Shown one piece after another: positions 31,584-39,070 of a DNA stretch of 50,318 nt. The stretch covers positions 1 through 50,318 of IMG/VR virus record IMGVR_UViG_3300046820_000571; one strand, 5' to 3'. The notes beneath the pieces were generated by a model. The model saw nothing but the letters and a program-made list of their open reading frames with translations. It was not told the DNA's origin and did not search any database. The position numbers and the translations under genes were made by a program. This stretch comes from a virus. Numbering within the stretch: the stretch's first letter is position 1; each line of letters begins with the position of its first letter.

Positions 31584-31937
31584 TCACACAATCTTTTTCT
31601 GTCTGTCAGGCCGATAATCGCTATAGACTTTCGACCAATGATTCTTACGAATCCACTCAACCAAGCTCTGTGGATCGGCAATCATCCAATCCTCCACGTG
31701 CTTGAAGTCGATATCATCCTCTGTGGTGAATACATAGATCTCCGGAGTCCTATGCATATTGAACCGAGCCCGCAGCTTCATAGCTCCGATCTGTTCTGCG
31801 ATAGGATTCTTCTGGGGTTTGTTACCTCGCAGCGCATCCATCAGCTGGCCCTTCTCGAATGAGTCCGGATGGAAGGATGTGATGTCTTGCAGACATTCAA
31901 ACCCTTCACTGTCCCATGATGCTAGGATGTACCGCAT
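31584..31937 (-). CDS. Conserved phage protein
   Basis: 117 residues starting RYILASWDSEGFECLQDIT with ELQ-type helix and EIYVFTTEDDIDFKHVEDWM. Familiar from other T4-like phages; function unknown. Ends a few bases before the next early promoter. Confidence 0.75.
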   Translation of the reverse strand: MRYILASWDSEGFECLQDITSFHPDSFEKGQLMDALRGNKPQKNPIAEQIGAMKLRARFNMHRTPEIYVFTTEDDIDFKHVEDWMIADPQSLVEWIRKNHWSKVYSDYRPDRQKKIV

Positions 31938-31939
31938 TC

Positions 31940-32356
31940 TTAGACATTAGTCAATGCGTAGGGCTTGTTCCAGTTGCCTACATTCACGTCAATGTAGTAG
32001 GCTGTGTCGAAGTAGTCTGTCATCGCATCGCTGCGATCATACCACTCAGTTCCCTTGGCTGCTGCGAAGAGTTCCGTTAAGAATGCCTTGCAGTCGCCGG
32101 TGAAGTGTTCTTGGAACCAGTAAGGATTAACGTCGATGGAATCCTTGGCTAAGTGCAAGCGACGATCACCTACAGGGTCACGAGCCAGCGTTTCAGCATT
32201 GTAGTTGCCAATGAAGTCCAGCTTGCCCTGCTTGATTGTGATGACTAGGCTGCTGTGATGACGGACAGCCAGGCTAGCCTTGACGCCGTACTTTGTGCAG
32301 ACTGCTTTGATTGCGGGTGCAAGTTTAGCCTTGCGTTCTTGATTCATCCATGCCAT
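31940..32356 (-). CDS. Conserved phage/bacterial protein of unknown function
   Basis: 138 residues: MNQERKAKLAPAIKAV, SLAVRHHSSLVITIKQG, then VNPYWFQEHFTGD and a YFDTAYYIDVNVGNWNKPY end. This order matches a widespread phage family known to me only as hypothetical. AGGAGCG site. Confidence 0.82.
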   Translation of the reverse strand: MAWMNQERKAKLAPAIKAVCTKYGVKASLAVRHHSSLVITIKQGKLDFIGNYNAETLARDPVGDRRLHLAKDSIDVNPYWFQEHFTGDCKAFLTELFAAAKGTEWYDRSDAMTDYFDTAYYIDVNVGNWNKPYALTNV

Positions 32357-32388
32357 AGTTCGCTCCTATTGCTGTTGTTGATGTATCT

Positions 32389-32417
32389 ATTATACCTTCA
32401 AACTGCCAAAGTGTCAA
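32389..32417 (-). promoter_or_regulatory. Early sigma-70 promoter
   Basis: TTGACA, 17 bases, TATAAT, preceded by TTTTGG. Confidence 0.85.
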
Positions 32418-32430
32418 CCAAAATGTTCTT

Positions 32431-32661
32431 TCATTCGTTGTCTCCGAAATGTAGTTCAATCTTGGCACTATTTTTTTCAAATTCTTCTAATGCCAAATCA
32501 CTATACACACATTCGTCGGTCCACAAAGCCGTGACACATTCTTTAACAATCAACTCGGCGAACTTTTTAGTATATGCTTCGTGGAACTCACCGCCTTGAT
32601 CCACAATGCCGTCAGCATAATCTTCGGCTTGACCGGCTAAGATTTGAATTCGTTCGTTCAT
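32431..32661 (-). CDS. MNER-family short protein
   Basis: 76 residues: MNERIQILAGQAEDYAD, central KKFAELIVKECVTAL and C-terminal ELHFGDNE. One of several diverged copies in this window (see 48612-50225). Function unknown. Confidence 0.75.
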   Translation of the reverse strand: MNERIQILAGQAEDYADGIVDQGGEFHEAYTKKFAELIVKECVTALWTDECVYSDLALEEFEKNSAKIELHFGDNE

Positions 32662-32662
32662 A

Positions 32663-32749
32663 CTACACTCCTGTTATCATAAAGAACACAAGGTTAACAC
32701 CAATGAACACACCTAGCACAAAACAATGAACGTGATGAATGTATTTCAT
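32663..32749 (-). CDS. 28-residue membrane protein
   Basis: Starts at 32749 after TAGGAGTG. One hydrophobic helix (CFVLGVFIGVNLVFFMIT). Its last codons provide the GGAG site for the gene at 32661. Confidence 0.65.
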   Translation of the reverse strand: MKYIHHVHCFVLGVFIGVNLVFFMITGV

Positions 32750-32751
32750 CG

Positions 32752-33054
32752 TTACACTCCTAGTTCATCAACCAAAATGCCTGCATCGTGCAGATATTTT
32801 AGAACGGTATCGCTATGGGGTTTCCAGAACAGATCGTTGGCATTACTGGCCGCAATCACACGATCGGTAATCTCTCGGGGATATGCATCGTGAATCTTAC
32901 TGAAACGAGCGTAGAGCACCTTCTTCTGTACGTCTGTGAGTCCATACTCATCTCGCGTTGCACGGACGATCACAGCCAGATGATTGATCAAATGATCGAT
33001 ATCACCTGTGGGCTCAGTTGCTGGGGATTTGATTGCATCTACGATATCAGTCAT
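32752..33054 (-). CDS. Hypothetical helical protein
   Basis: 100 residues from ATG at 33054 (GGAGCG upstream). Helical with DHLINHLAVIVRATRDEYG and FSKIHDAYPREITDRVI. Not recognised. Promoter at 33086-33114. Confidence 0.7.
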   Translation of the reverse strand: MTDIVDAIKSPATEPTGDIDHLINHLAVIVRATRDEYGLTDVQKKVLYARFSKIHDAYPREITDRVIAASNANDLFWKPHSDTVLKYLHDAGILVDELGV

Positions 33055-33085
33055 TGCTCGCTCCAATGTGTGTTGCTATGCCTAG

Positions 33086-33114
33086 AGTATACTAGAGTCT
33101 GTCCAAAATGTCAA
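33086..33114 (-). promoter_or_regulatory. Early sigma-70 promoter
   Basis: TTGACA, 17 bases, TATACT. The -35 overlaps the stop of the gene at 33111. Its first 17 bases are identical to those of the small-RNA promoter at 34034. Confidence 0.82.
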
Positions 33115-33350
33115 GCGATTTCTTTGTAGACTTTGTAACCTTTTCGGCTCAGAATTTGGATAGCTTGCTTGACATCCTGCACCTGCTTCTCCTCCCAATC
33201 TAGCATCTCTTTGGCGCCTTTGATAGTATCTTCCTCGTAGCTCTTACCTTCGAAGAAGTGAGTGTAGATATAACACTTCTCTCCCTCGTCGTTCCTAGCC
33301 ATAGTGATGGTGCCAATGCCCTTGTAGATTTGTGTTTCGTTGAGTTTCAT
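33111..33350 (-). CDS. Hypothetical protein
   Basis: 79 residues, beta start (IGTITMARNDEGEKCYIYTH) and a Lys-rich helical end. One base after the gene at 33352. Confidence 0.7.
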   Translation of the reverse strand: MKLNETQIYKGIGTITMARNDEGEKCYIYTHFFEGKSYEEDTIKGAKEMLDWEEKQVQDVKQAIQILSRKGYKVYKEIA

Positions 33351-33351
33351 G

Positions 33352-33537
33352 TTATGCTCCTACGGGTGCGAACATCTTACGTCCCTCACGCATGAACGTG
33401 CGGACAGCGGCTGCTTCACGATTGTCCAGCTCATCGTTGTCCAGCTGTTCCTTCATGACAATGACCATGTCCAGCAGGCTCATGCCGTAGACTGCTCGCT
33501 TGTCTTCGATAATCTTGATTGCCTGCTTGATGTCCAT
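33352..33537 (-). CDS. Hypothetical helical protein
   Basis: 61 residues, helix-rich (IKQAIKIIEDKRAVYGMSLL). Promoter at 33565-33593 with GGAGCG site. Confidence 0.7.
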   Translation of the reverse strand: MDIKQAIKIIEDKRAVYGMSLLDMVIVMKEQLDNDELDNREAAAVRTFMREGRKMFAPVGA

Positions 33538-33564
33538 ATCACGCTCCTTTGTGTGTATGCCTAG

Positions 33565-33593
33565 ATTATATGCTCAAAAGAAAGCCCTGTCAA
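33565..33593 (-). promoter_or_regulatory. Early promoter embedded in a terminator
   Basis: TTGACA, 17 bases, TATAAT. The -35 lies in the loop and right arm of the terminator hairpin at 33578-33610. Confidence 0.82.
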
Positions 33594-33610
33594 TCTGCAG
33601 GGCTTTTCTA
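33578..33610 (-). terminator. Terminator of the gene at 33617
   Basis: Minus strand AAGCCCTG ... CAGGGCTT then TCTTTT. Doubles as part of the promoter of the next gene. Confidence 0.75.
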
Positions 33611-33616
33611 GTTCTG

Positions 33617-33946
33617 TTACTGTTTAGGGATTCGATAGATCGTTCCCTGAGGGGTAATGCGCTTGACTACTCCCTGGCTGGTCCAATCATCTTCAATTGA
33701 TCGAAGTGCTTTACGATCTCCCAGGACCGCTCCCTGTTGAACTTTGATGCTAATTCCCTTGATGCCGTAGCTGGGAGAGTAGACTGTGCCACGGTAAACT
33801 TCCTGCAAGAATGTCTGCATCCTCACAGCCCTCAATTGCTCCTTCTCGGTGAAGTTGCTTTTGTTTACGGCATTCTTCACAGCACGATCACGAGCTGCCC
33901 ACCATTTGCTGCTTGCTTCCTCAGTGTTGAGTGTAGTTGACTTCAT
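33617..33946 (-). CDS. Hypothetical protein
   Basis: 109 residues: KWWAARDRAVKNAVNKSNF, then beta segments (GIKGISIKVQQGAVLGDR, VVKRITPQGTIYRIP). GGAGAAG upstream. Function unknown; no consensus promoter is seen upstream. Confidence 0.72.
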   Translation of the reverse strand: MKSTTLNTEEASSKWWAARDRAVKNAVNKSNFTEKEQLRAVRMQTFLQEVYRGTVYSPSYGIKGISIKVQQGAVLGDRKALRSIEDDWTSQGVVKRITPQGTIYRIPKQ

Positions 33947-34033
33947 TGTCTTCTCCGTAGCCCTGCCTATCGCAGTGATTAGAGTTTAACACCATTTTGC
34001 AAAACTTTACCGAAAAATAAAAAAATATTTTGG

Positions 34034-34062
34034 TTGACATTTTGGACAGATGGCCTTACAAT
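34034..34062 (+). promoter_or_regulatory. Plus-strand sigma-70 promoter against the direction of local genes
   Basis: TTTTGG-TTGACA (34034-34039), 17 bases, TACAAT (34057-34062). It is the only strong plus-strand promoter in the 25-43 kb block. Confidence 0.8.
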
Positions 34063-34068
34063 GTGGTC

Positions 34069-34165
34069 ATAGGTTCGAAGGCTATCCCCGGGGTGGACGT
34101 CGAGAACCACCGTGTGTGCCTCACGATGCTGAAGACAAAAAAAGAGCCCCAGTGGGCTCTTTTTA
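34069..34165 (+). ncRNA. Putative small RNA with own promoter and terminator
   Basis: From the promoter at 34034-34062 a transcript of about 97 bases would begin near 34069 and end at the hairpin-plus-U terminator at 34143-34165. Three short hairpins can be drawn: ATAG/CTAT, GGTGG/CCACC around ACGTCGAGAA, and CGTG/CACG. No ATG with a ribosome site precedes a convincing open frame. It is transcribed opposite to all its neighbours. Confidence 0.65.
34143..34165. terminator. Bidirectional terminator
   Basis: AGAGCCC-CAGT-GGGCTCT with T-rich flank on both strands; ends the small RNA on the plus strand and the gene at 34163 on the minus strand. Confidence 0.88.
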
Positions 34166-34375
34166 TTTGATTGCGAACTCTTTGCGAGTGTAGTAGGCTA
34201 TCAGCTTACGCTGGATCATCGTTATAATGTCACCTATGTCATCATCAACAATGAATCGAACTGGGCAGCGTCCCCATGATCCGCTCTTGACAAACTCGGC
34301 ATAGAACTGTCGATGCTGCTTGTTGTTTGGATCAAAGACTGCCCAAGGGCGACCAGAATATGCAAGCCTACTCAT
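34163..34375 (-). CDS. Conserved phage protein
   Basis: 70 residues with RPWAVFDPNNKQHRQFYAEF and WGRCPVRFIVDDDIGDIITM, a compact motif set that I recognise from many phage and prophage hypotheticals. Last gene of a four-gene coupled run from 34759. Confidence 0.8.
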   Translation of the reverse strand: MSRLAYSGRPWAVFDPNNKQHRQFYAEFVKSGSWGRCPVRFIVDDDIGDIITMIQRKLIAYYTRKEFAIK

Positions 34376-34494
34376 GCGCCATTGTAGGGACTGTACACTT
34401 CTTCGTCCTCTACATCTCCGTCAGTGGGTTGTTCATTGTAAGGATCCTCGTTGTAGTATTCGGGGTCCTCAAAGATCTGTCCTGGGTAACTCAT
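34372..34494 (-). CDS. 40-residue acidic protein
   Basis: Rich in Tyr, Glu, Asp and Pro (EDPEYYNEDPYNEQPTDGD). ATGA overlaps at both ends indicate translation with its neighbours. Confidence 0.7.
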   Translation of the reverse strand: MSYPGQIFEDPEYYNEDPYNEQPTDGDVEDEEVYSPYNGA

Positions 34495-34619
34495 TTGGCT
34501 AACTCCTGTGATTGGGTTTTAACTGTATCAACACCCTTGTCCAACATGCGGGCAATACCACTGAAGCCCACAGTTGCTAGGATGAGACCGAAGACTGTAC
34601 CTGCGATGAATGCTCTCAT
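34491..34619 (-). CDS. 42-residue membrane protein
   Basis: N-terminal hydrophobic helix (FIAGTVFGLILATVGFSGIA) with a short charged tail; ATGA overlaps both sides. Confidence 0.7.
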   Translation of the reverse strand: MRAFIAGTVFGLILATVGFSGIARMLDKGVDTVKTQSQELAK

Positions 34620-34759
34620 TCTGCTTCTCCTTCGTGTACGGGTTTAGGATCATTGCGATGCTTCCAGCGATAGTACATGGCCTGCGGGATGCCCATTTTA
34701 AAGGCCCACATACCGTCCATGACAATCATACCTGCTGCGAAAATCAAGATGTATTCCAT
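34616..34759 (-). CDS. 47-residue membrane protein
   Basis: From ATG at 34759 with AAAGGAGC upstream: YILIFAAGMIVMDGMWAFKM helix then a charged tail. Promoter at 34788-34816. Confidence 0.72.
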   Translation of the reverse strand: MEYILIFAAGMIVMDGMWAFKMGIPQAMYYRWKHRNDPKPVHEGEAE

Positions 34760-34787
34760 ATCAGCTCCTTTGTGTGTGTATGTGCGT

Positions 34788-34816
34788 ATTATATGCTCAT
34801 TATGTGTGCGTGTCAA
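34788..34816 (-). promoter_or_regulatory. Early sigma-70 promoter
   Basis: TTGACA, 17 bases, TATAAT; drives the four-gene run to 34163. Dispersed repeat copy 3 lies seven bases upstream. Confidence 0.85.
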
Positions 34817-34823
34817 GCATATA

Positions 34824-34834
34824 GCAGCGGGGCC
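34824..34834 (+). repeat. Dispersed 11-mer, copy 3
   Basis: Perfect GCAGCGGGGCC, one base from the stop of the gene at 34836. Confidence 0.85.
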
Positions 34835-34835
34835 T

Positions 34836-35399
34836 TTACTTTTCTCCTATAATCATATAACGATTAAAGGCCCAATCGTCATATTGAAATCTTCGGATGC
34901 CACTGAACAGTGTAGAACTTAGTGGCCAGGCTTGCTCAAACTCTTCTAAGGACTTATACTCCGCGACATGATCTTCATGCGGCATGTCATTGCCCTGTAG
35001 AACTATCAGTGTGCCTTTGGGTATGCGATCATACCACGCACGGCTGTCTATATGCTCCACACTGCTGTTGATAACGATGTCTGGACAGTCTGTATAGTCT
35101 AGCTCGTTTGCGTCTGCTGTGTGTGCTTTAAACTCCCAATGCCGCCATACCCAAAGATTATTAATCTTATCAGCGAGGGGTTCGCACTCGGGATCAAGGT
35201 CAAAGGAGCGAACTTTGGAGATGGGAATATGACCCCGAGTGCGAAGAATAAAGTTAGTGACACCATACCAGCCAGCAAGGATCCAAATGTTCCATCCTCC
35301 TGGCCGTGTTAGATTGTTGAAGAGGATAACTTCTTCGAGCTTAGATACTAGCCAAGTCTTTGATTCAACTTGGCTAGAACTAAATGCATCAAAGTTCAA
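34836..35399 (-). CDS. Class I methyltransferase-like protein
   Basis: 187 residues. WNIWILAGWYGVTNFILRTR occupies the place of the SAM-binding loop, with FDLDPECEPLADKIN as the acidic strand 2, and DIVINSSVEHID as the motif IV region. The glycine pattern is unusual (AGWYG), so the assignment is good for fold, less for activity. Overlaps the VWA gene by ATGA. Confidence 0.7.
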   Translation of the reverse strand: MNFDAFSSSQVESKTWLVSKLEEVILFNNLTRPGGWNIWILAGWYGVTNFILRTRGHIPISKVRSFDLDPECEPLADKINNLWVWRHWEFKAHTADANELDYTDCPDIVINSSVEHIDSRAWYDRIPKGTLIVLQGNDMPHEDHVAEYKSLEEFEQAWPLSSTLFSGIRRFQYDDWAFNRYMIIGEK

Positions 35400-36607
35400 C
35401 CCGCTTCCTTTTCGTAGATCACAGTCTGCCCAAAGGGTGCTTCTGCGTTAGTGTTGCCTTTGACAATGAAGATAGTATCACAAAAGTCCTCGGGTCCCCA
35501 ACTGCCGCATGGATAGCCGTCTGTGAACATGATGAACTTCTTAGGACGGATGTCGTTCTCTTCCATGAAAGTGAAGTTGACATCGAAGTCAGTACCACCA
35601 CCACCTTGTGGCTCATACTCCATCAGGTCGTGCCCGTTGTCGTGTGTAATCTCTTGGTGATTGTAGATCTGTGTGTCAAAGCACCACAAGTTGATCTTGA
35701 AGTCCTCATACTGGTCCATGATGCCCTTGATCTCGCCAAGGAATGTGCTGGCATCTTCTGTACCAATACTGCCCGACATATCAACTGCAATGGCCACGTC
35801 AATGGTAGTTGCTTCTTTCATACCTGGAAGGATTGCACCACTGTGCATACTCTTGCGGTTAGGACGAGTGAAGCTGTAATCGTTGCGGACAATGCTTTGG
35901 ATTTCCTGACGAATCAGCTGGCGCCAGTCCATCTTAGGTTCTGTCATGTTCTTGATCAAACGCAGAACGCCTGCTGGAGTCTTACCAGCGCCAGCCGCCG
36001 CGGCCGCTTGGATCATAGCCTGCTTGATCTCGTCCTTGATAGCCTGTGCTTCTTCCTTGGTCATACCAGGACGACCTTTGCCATCTTTCTCTTCGTCGCC
36101 TTCACCGCCTTGACCATCGCCTTCTTTGATGTGCTCATCGAGCAGGTCGCCCAGTTGCTGAAGCAGTTGTGGCATAGAGATCTTCTCAGCCTTTTCGTAA
36201 AGCTCATCGTAGATCTCTTCCCAAGCCATGCCGCGATACTTGCTGTCGTAGCAGATCTTGACTTCAGTAATCTTGTCACCGATGCGGTCATCAACAAGGA
36301 TTTGGTTCACTGCAAAGTCTTGCGCGATGTTAGCCAGTTGTCGATCGCGGCTACCAACACGGCCAAAGTGATCAAACACGCAGTGGAGGATCTCATGTGC
36401 GAACAAGAACTCCAGCTTCTTGACCGAAAGCTTCTTGACAAAGTCTACATTGTAGTAGAAGTTCTTGCCGTTAGTAGCGGCAGTCTGACACCAGTCGCTG
36501 GCGTCGATAATCTGCATACGAGTTGCCATGTTGCCGAAGAACGGAGCCTTGAGCAACAGACCTACGCGGGCAGTTGTGAGTTTTTCAATGATTGCTGGAT
36601 CTGACAT
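35396..36607 (-). CDS. VWA-domain protein with HExxH metallopeptidase-like region
   Basis: 403 residues from the ATG at 36607. N-terminal zincin-like motif HEILHCVFDH (71-80) in a DUF2201-type domain, a Gly/Asp/Glu/Lys-rich linker at about 160-185, then a von Willebrand A domain whose MIDAS motif is DMSGS (276-280). This build partners MoxR ATPases (compare ViaA/RavA). The gene has its own promoter after the terminator of the MoxR gene. Confidence 0.88.
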   Translation of the reverse strand: MSDPAIIEKLTTARVGLLLKAPFFGNMATRMQIIDASDWCQTAATNGKNFYYNVDFVKKLSVKKLEFLFAHEILHCVFDHFGRVGSRDRQLANIAQDFAVNQILVDDRIGDKITEVKICYDSKYRGMAWEEIYDELYEKAEKISMPQLLQQLGDLLDEHIKEGDGQGGEGDEEKDGKGRPGMTKEEAQAIKDEIKQAMIQAAAAAGAGKTPAGVLRLIKNMTEPKMDWRQLIRQEIQSIVRNDYSFTRPNRKSMHSGAILPGMKEATTIDVAIAVDMSGSIGTEDASTFLGEIKGIMDQYEDFKINLWCFDTQIYNHQEITHDNGHDLMEYEPQGGGGTDFDVNFTFMEENDIRPKKFIMFTDGYPCGSWGPEDFCDTIFIVKGNTNAEAPFGQTVIYEKEAG

Positions 36608-36634
36608 AGTTCGCTTCCTTGTTAAGATGATCTT

Positions 36635-36663
36635 ATTATACAATCATCTTCTCCGTTCGTCAA
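36635..36663 (-). promoter_or_regulatory. Early sigma-70 promoter
   Basis: TTGACG, 17 bases, TATAAT, placed directly after a terminator. Confidence 0.82.
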
Positions 36664-36670
36664 CCGAAAT

Positions 36671-36707
36671 AAAAAGTGGGTGAGACCGCTGAGACAGCCC
36701 CACCCAC
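36671..36707 (-). terminator. Rho-independent terminator of the MoxR gene
   Basis: Stem GTGGGTG / CACCCAC, then TTTTTATTT on the minus strand. Confidence 0.85.
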
Positions 36708-36724
36708 GCACCACGGACTGGAGG

Positions 36725-37810
36725 TTAATTCTCCATGGCGCTCAAAACATACTTACCGAAACGCTTGTGGAACTCGTCAAAGCTCTTCATCTTAGTAGCG
36801 TCCAGTGGCAAGTCATAGTTCGTGAGCGCAGTCTTTGCACCCATCACAACCAACTCAGTTGGAAAGTTGTCCATCATGTAGCGGAAGAAGCGATCTGCCA
36901 TTTCGTCCCAGTTCTTGGACTTCTTCTCTGCACGATCTTTCAACTCATAGCACAATGACACAGTCAAGGAATACATCGCACTCACTTCCTTGATCTGCAA
37001 GTCTTTAACCTTGCCTTCCAAGATGTCTTCTGCCTTAGGCAGTTTACCGGCAATCTTACGGTGTGCCATAAACTTATTGCCCAGGCCGTCACCCACAGCA
37101 CCTGCGATCAAGTTCTGCAGAGTTTCGTTGTCAACATCGTTGTCGGACAACAGGTCGCTCACGAAGCTCCACGAACGAGGAGTTGCAAAAGCCTTGCTCA
37201 CTGACTTAGGATCAAAGTCATACAAGTCCTGCTTGGCAAAGCCCACATAACCAACGACCTCTGGATGGATCTTGTTCAGTGTAGCCCAGTCTTGCCAGTC
37301 GTCAAAGTCCACCTTCATTTCCAAGTGAATGAAGCGGTTAGCCAACGGAGCAGGCATACGATATGTCACGCCACGATCGCCTTCACGGTTACCAGCGGCA
37401 ACCACGTCAACACCCTTAGGCAGTTCGTAGGTACCAACACGGCGGTTCAGCACCAACTGATAGGCCGCGGCTTGCACGGCTGGAGGAGCAGAGTTCAACT
37501 CGTCCAAGAAGATGATTGCAGTTGACGCAGGGTCAGTAGGCAGTTCTGCAGGAGGTGCCCACACCATGGTCTTGCTCTCAGTGTTAAAGTAAGGGATACC
37601 TTTGATGTCAGTAGGTTCCCACAATGCCAAGCGCACGTCAATCACTTGACGACCGGCTTCTTCGCCGATCTGCTTAACGAGGTCTGACTTGCCAATGCCG
37701 GGAGGGCCCCACAAGAATGCAGGACGACGAGTGGCGATTGCCTTGCGGATAGATTTCTTAGCGCCTTTGGGGCCTACTTGGCGAACGCTAATATCTGTGG
37801 ACTTGCTCAT
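36725..37810 (-). CDS. MoxR-family AAA+ ATPase
   Basis: 361 residues. Walker A GPPGIGKS (35-42), Walker B IIFLDELNSA (99-108), sensor-1 region VVAAGNREGDRG, and an Arg-rich PAPLANRFIHLEM. MoxR ATPases remodel proteins together with VWA partners, and such a partner lies just downstream (35396-36607). Phage versions are sometimes labelled CobS-like. Role in infection unknown. Confidence 0.92.
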   Translation of the reverse strand: MSKSTDISVRQVGPKGAKKSIRKAIATRRPAFLWGPPGIGKSDLVKQIGEEAGRQVIDVRLALWEPTDIKGIPYFNTESKTMVWAPPAELPTDPASTAIIFLDELNSAPPAVQAAAYQLVLNRRVGTYELPKGVDVVAAGNREGDRGVTYRMPAPLANRFIHLEMKVDFDDWQDWATLNKIHPEVVGYVGFAKQDLYDFDPKSVSKAFATPRSWSFVSDLLSDNDVDNETLQNLIAGAVGDGLGNKFMAHRKIAGKLPKAEDILEGKVKDLQIKEVSAMYSLTVSLCYELKDRAEKKSKNWDEMADRFFRYMMDNFPTELVVMGAKTALTNYDLPLDATKMKSFDEFHKRFGKYVLSAMEN

Positions 37811-37854
37811 ATATACTCCAGTTGGTTAAAAAAGTTACTGTTCTCAGTGTCATT

Positions 37855-37883
37855 AGTATAAGACATTTCGGGGCTGTTGTCAA
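37855..37883 (-). promoter_or_regulatory. Early sigma-70 promoter for the MoxR gene
   Basis: TTGACA, 17 bases, TATACT. Confidence 0.8.
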
Positions 37884-37915
37884 TCGTTTGATTAATAACC
37901 CTGAGCCTTATATGG

Positions 37916-38557
37916 TTATTTCAACTTCTTAACGAAGTGAAGTTGAGTAGTTTTATTAGGGCGCTGTTGCTTGATCTTCGCGCTAATCATAAACTCCTCG
38001 CCTGCAACGACAGAGAACTGAGCCCAGAAGTCAACGAAGCTGTCTTCGATCACTGCTGTAACTCTGTTCTTGTTGTAGGCCTTAGAATAGTTGCTGCTGA
38101 TCACACGAACCATTCCTCGTACGCTGTCGCCTTCGTTCCCGGACAATTGATTTGATGCATAGATGTCCTTCTTGAGAGCACTACGATCCTGATCACGTTC
38201 CGCAACCCCGGGCAAGCAGGCAACAATTGCAAAATCTAACATGTCACGACCAGTAAAGGTTTCCTTAGTAGCGATTCTCAAGGCCATCAGCTGAAAGTCG
38301 TTCAATTGACCAGTGATGGCCAGCAGAGTGTAGGTCTTGAAGTGATTGCGGTAAGACTGTCCGGCTGTGATGTCGTCCTGTGTAACTTCCACAAAGTTCT
38401 GTTCACGCAACCACTTCTTGACCAGCTGCTTGTTGGCTGTCTTGAACAGATAGGGCGGGGTTGCGTTGTGCATCCACACATCTTCCTTAAGGTATCCCTC
38501 GTTGATCCTGTGAGCTGCTGCTGCACAACCCCAAACTTGATCTGCTGTAAACTCCAT
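37916..38557 (-). CDS. Conserved phage protein
   Basis: 213 residues from ATG at 38557 (AAGGAGC upstream). Contains KQLVKKWLREQNFVEVTQDD, LMALRIATKETFTGRDMLDF and AEEFMISAKI-like beta end. Unknown function. Confidence 0.72.
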   Translation of the reverse strand: MEFTADQVWGCAAAAHRINEGYLKEDVWMHNATPPYLFKTANKQLVKKWLREQNFVEVTQDDITAGQSYRNHFKTYTLLAITGQLNDFQLMALRIATKETFTGRDMLDFAIVACLPGVAERDQDRSALKKDIYASNQLSGNEGDSVRGMVRVISSNYSKAYNKNRVTAVIEDSFVDFWAQFSVVAGEEFMISAKIKQQRPNKTTQLHFVKKLK

Positions 38558-38583
38558 CAACGCTCCTTATTGTCTATAGCTCT

Positions 38584-38611
38584 ATTGTATGATCTCTACA
38601 GTAAAAGTCAA
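38584..38611 (-). promoter_or_regulatory. Early promoter (16-base spacer)
   Basis: TTGACT, 16 bases, TACAAT, preceded by TTTTGG and by the terminator at 38614-38642. Confidence 0.7.
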
Positions 38612-38613
38612 CC

Positions 38614-38642
38614 AAAAAGAAAGGGTCTCTAAGGACCCTTTC
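38614..38642 (-). terminator. Rho-independent terminator
   Basis: AAAGGGTC-CTTAGA-GACCCTTT then CTTTTT on the minus strand; ends the gene at 38692. Confidence 0.85.
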
Positions 38643-38656
38643 TCAAACATGCCGCC

Positions 38657-38671
38657 CCGGGAGCGAATCGG
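38657..38671 (+). repeat. 15-base repeat, copy B
   Basis: CCGGGAGCGAATCGG, same as 29787-29801. Confidence 0.75.
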
Positions 38672-38691
38672 TATAGCTGTTTGAAACTCTA

Positions 38692-38973
38692 TTACAGAGC
38701 CTGGCTGTGCATACCCAATGCGCGAGCCTTGTAGCCAAGAGCCACGATCTCACGGCTTGGTTTGCCAATCTCATACTCGGTAACACGAACACCATTGCCT
38801 GCGACACGGCTGTTAGCATAGACAGCATAACCGTTCTGACGAATGCGAGTAGCTTCTGCACGAAGATTCTGCACACCGAAGCGATGCTTGGCTTCTGCGG
38901 CTGTTAGCTTCTCGCCGTTGTACAATGCGTCGAAGACTTTGTAGGTTTTGGTATTTTTAGAGATGAATTTCAT
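38692..38973 (-). CDS. Winged-helix-like DNA-binding protein
   Basis: 93 residues. YKVFDALYNGEKLTAAEAKH, FGVQNLRAEATRIRQNGYAV resembles a helix-turn-helix with recognition helix and wing, as in small phage HTH proteins. It may regulate phage or host genes. Own promoter and terminator: a monocistronic unit. Confidence 0.75.
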   Translation of the reverse strand: MKFISKNTKTYKVFDALYNGEKLTAAEAKHRFGVQNLRAEATRIRQNGYAVYANSRVAGNGVRVTEYEIGKPSREIVALGYKARALGMHSQAL

Positions 38974-39022
38974 TTTGGTTTTCCTTATTAACGGCTGATA
39001 ATATTTTTTTCAGCGTGTTAAA

Positions 39023-39051
39023 AGTATAGCAAGGTGATCCCACAGAATCAA
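39023..39051 (-). promoter_or_regulatory. Early sigma-70 promoter
   Basis: TTGATT, 17 bases, TATACT, upstream of the HTH gene. Confidence 0.7.
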
Positions 39052-39070
39052 CCTTGCGTTTCACCAAATA

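Noticed and set aside
34069-34142. A tRNA-like or coding element in the putative small RNA
   Set aside because: A GTTCGAA sequence resembles a T loop, but no acceptor or anticodon arm can be drawn; open frames through it lack a start with a ribosome site and run through the terminator.
35384-36604. A 406-codon open frame on the plus strand opposite the VWA gene
   Set aside because: It is the antisense of a well-supported gene with recognisable HExxH and VWA motifs, has no ribosome site, and encodes a Cys/His/Val-rich sequence typical of shadow frames.
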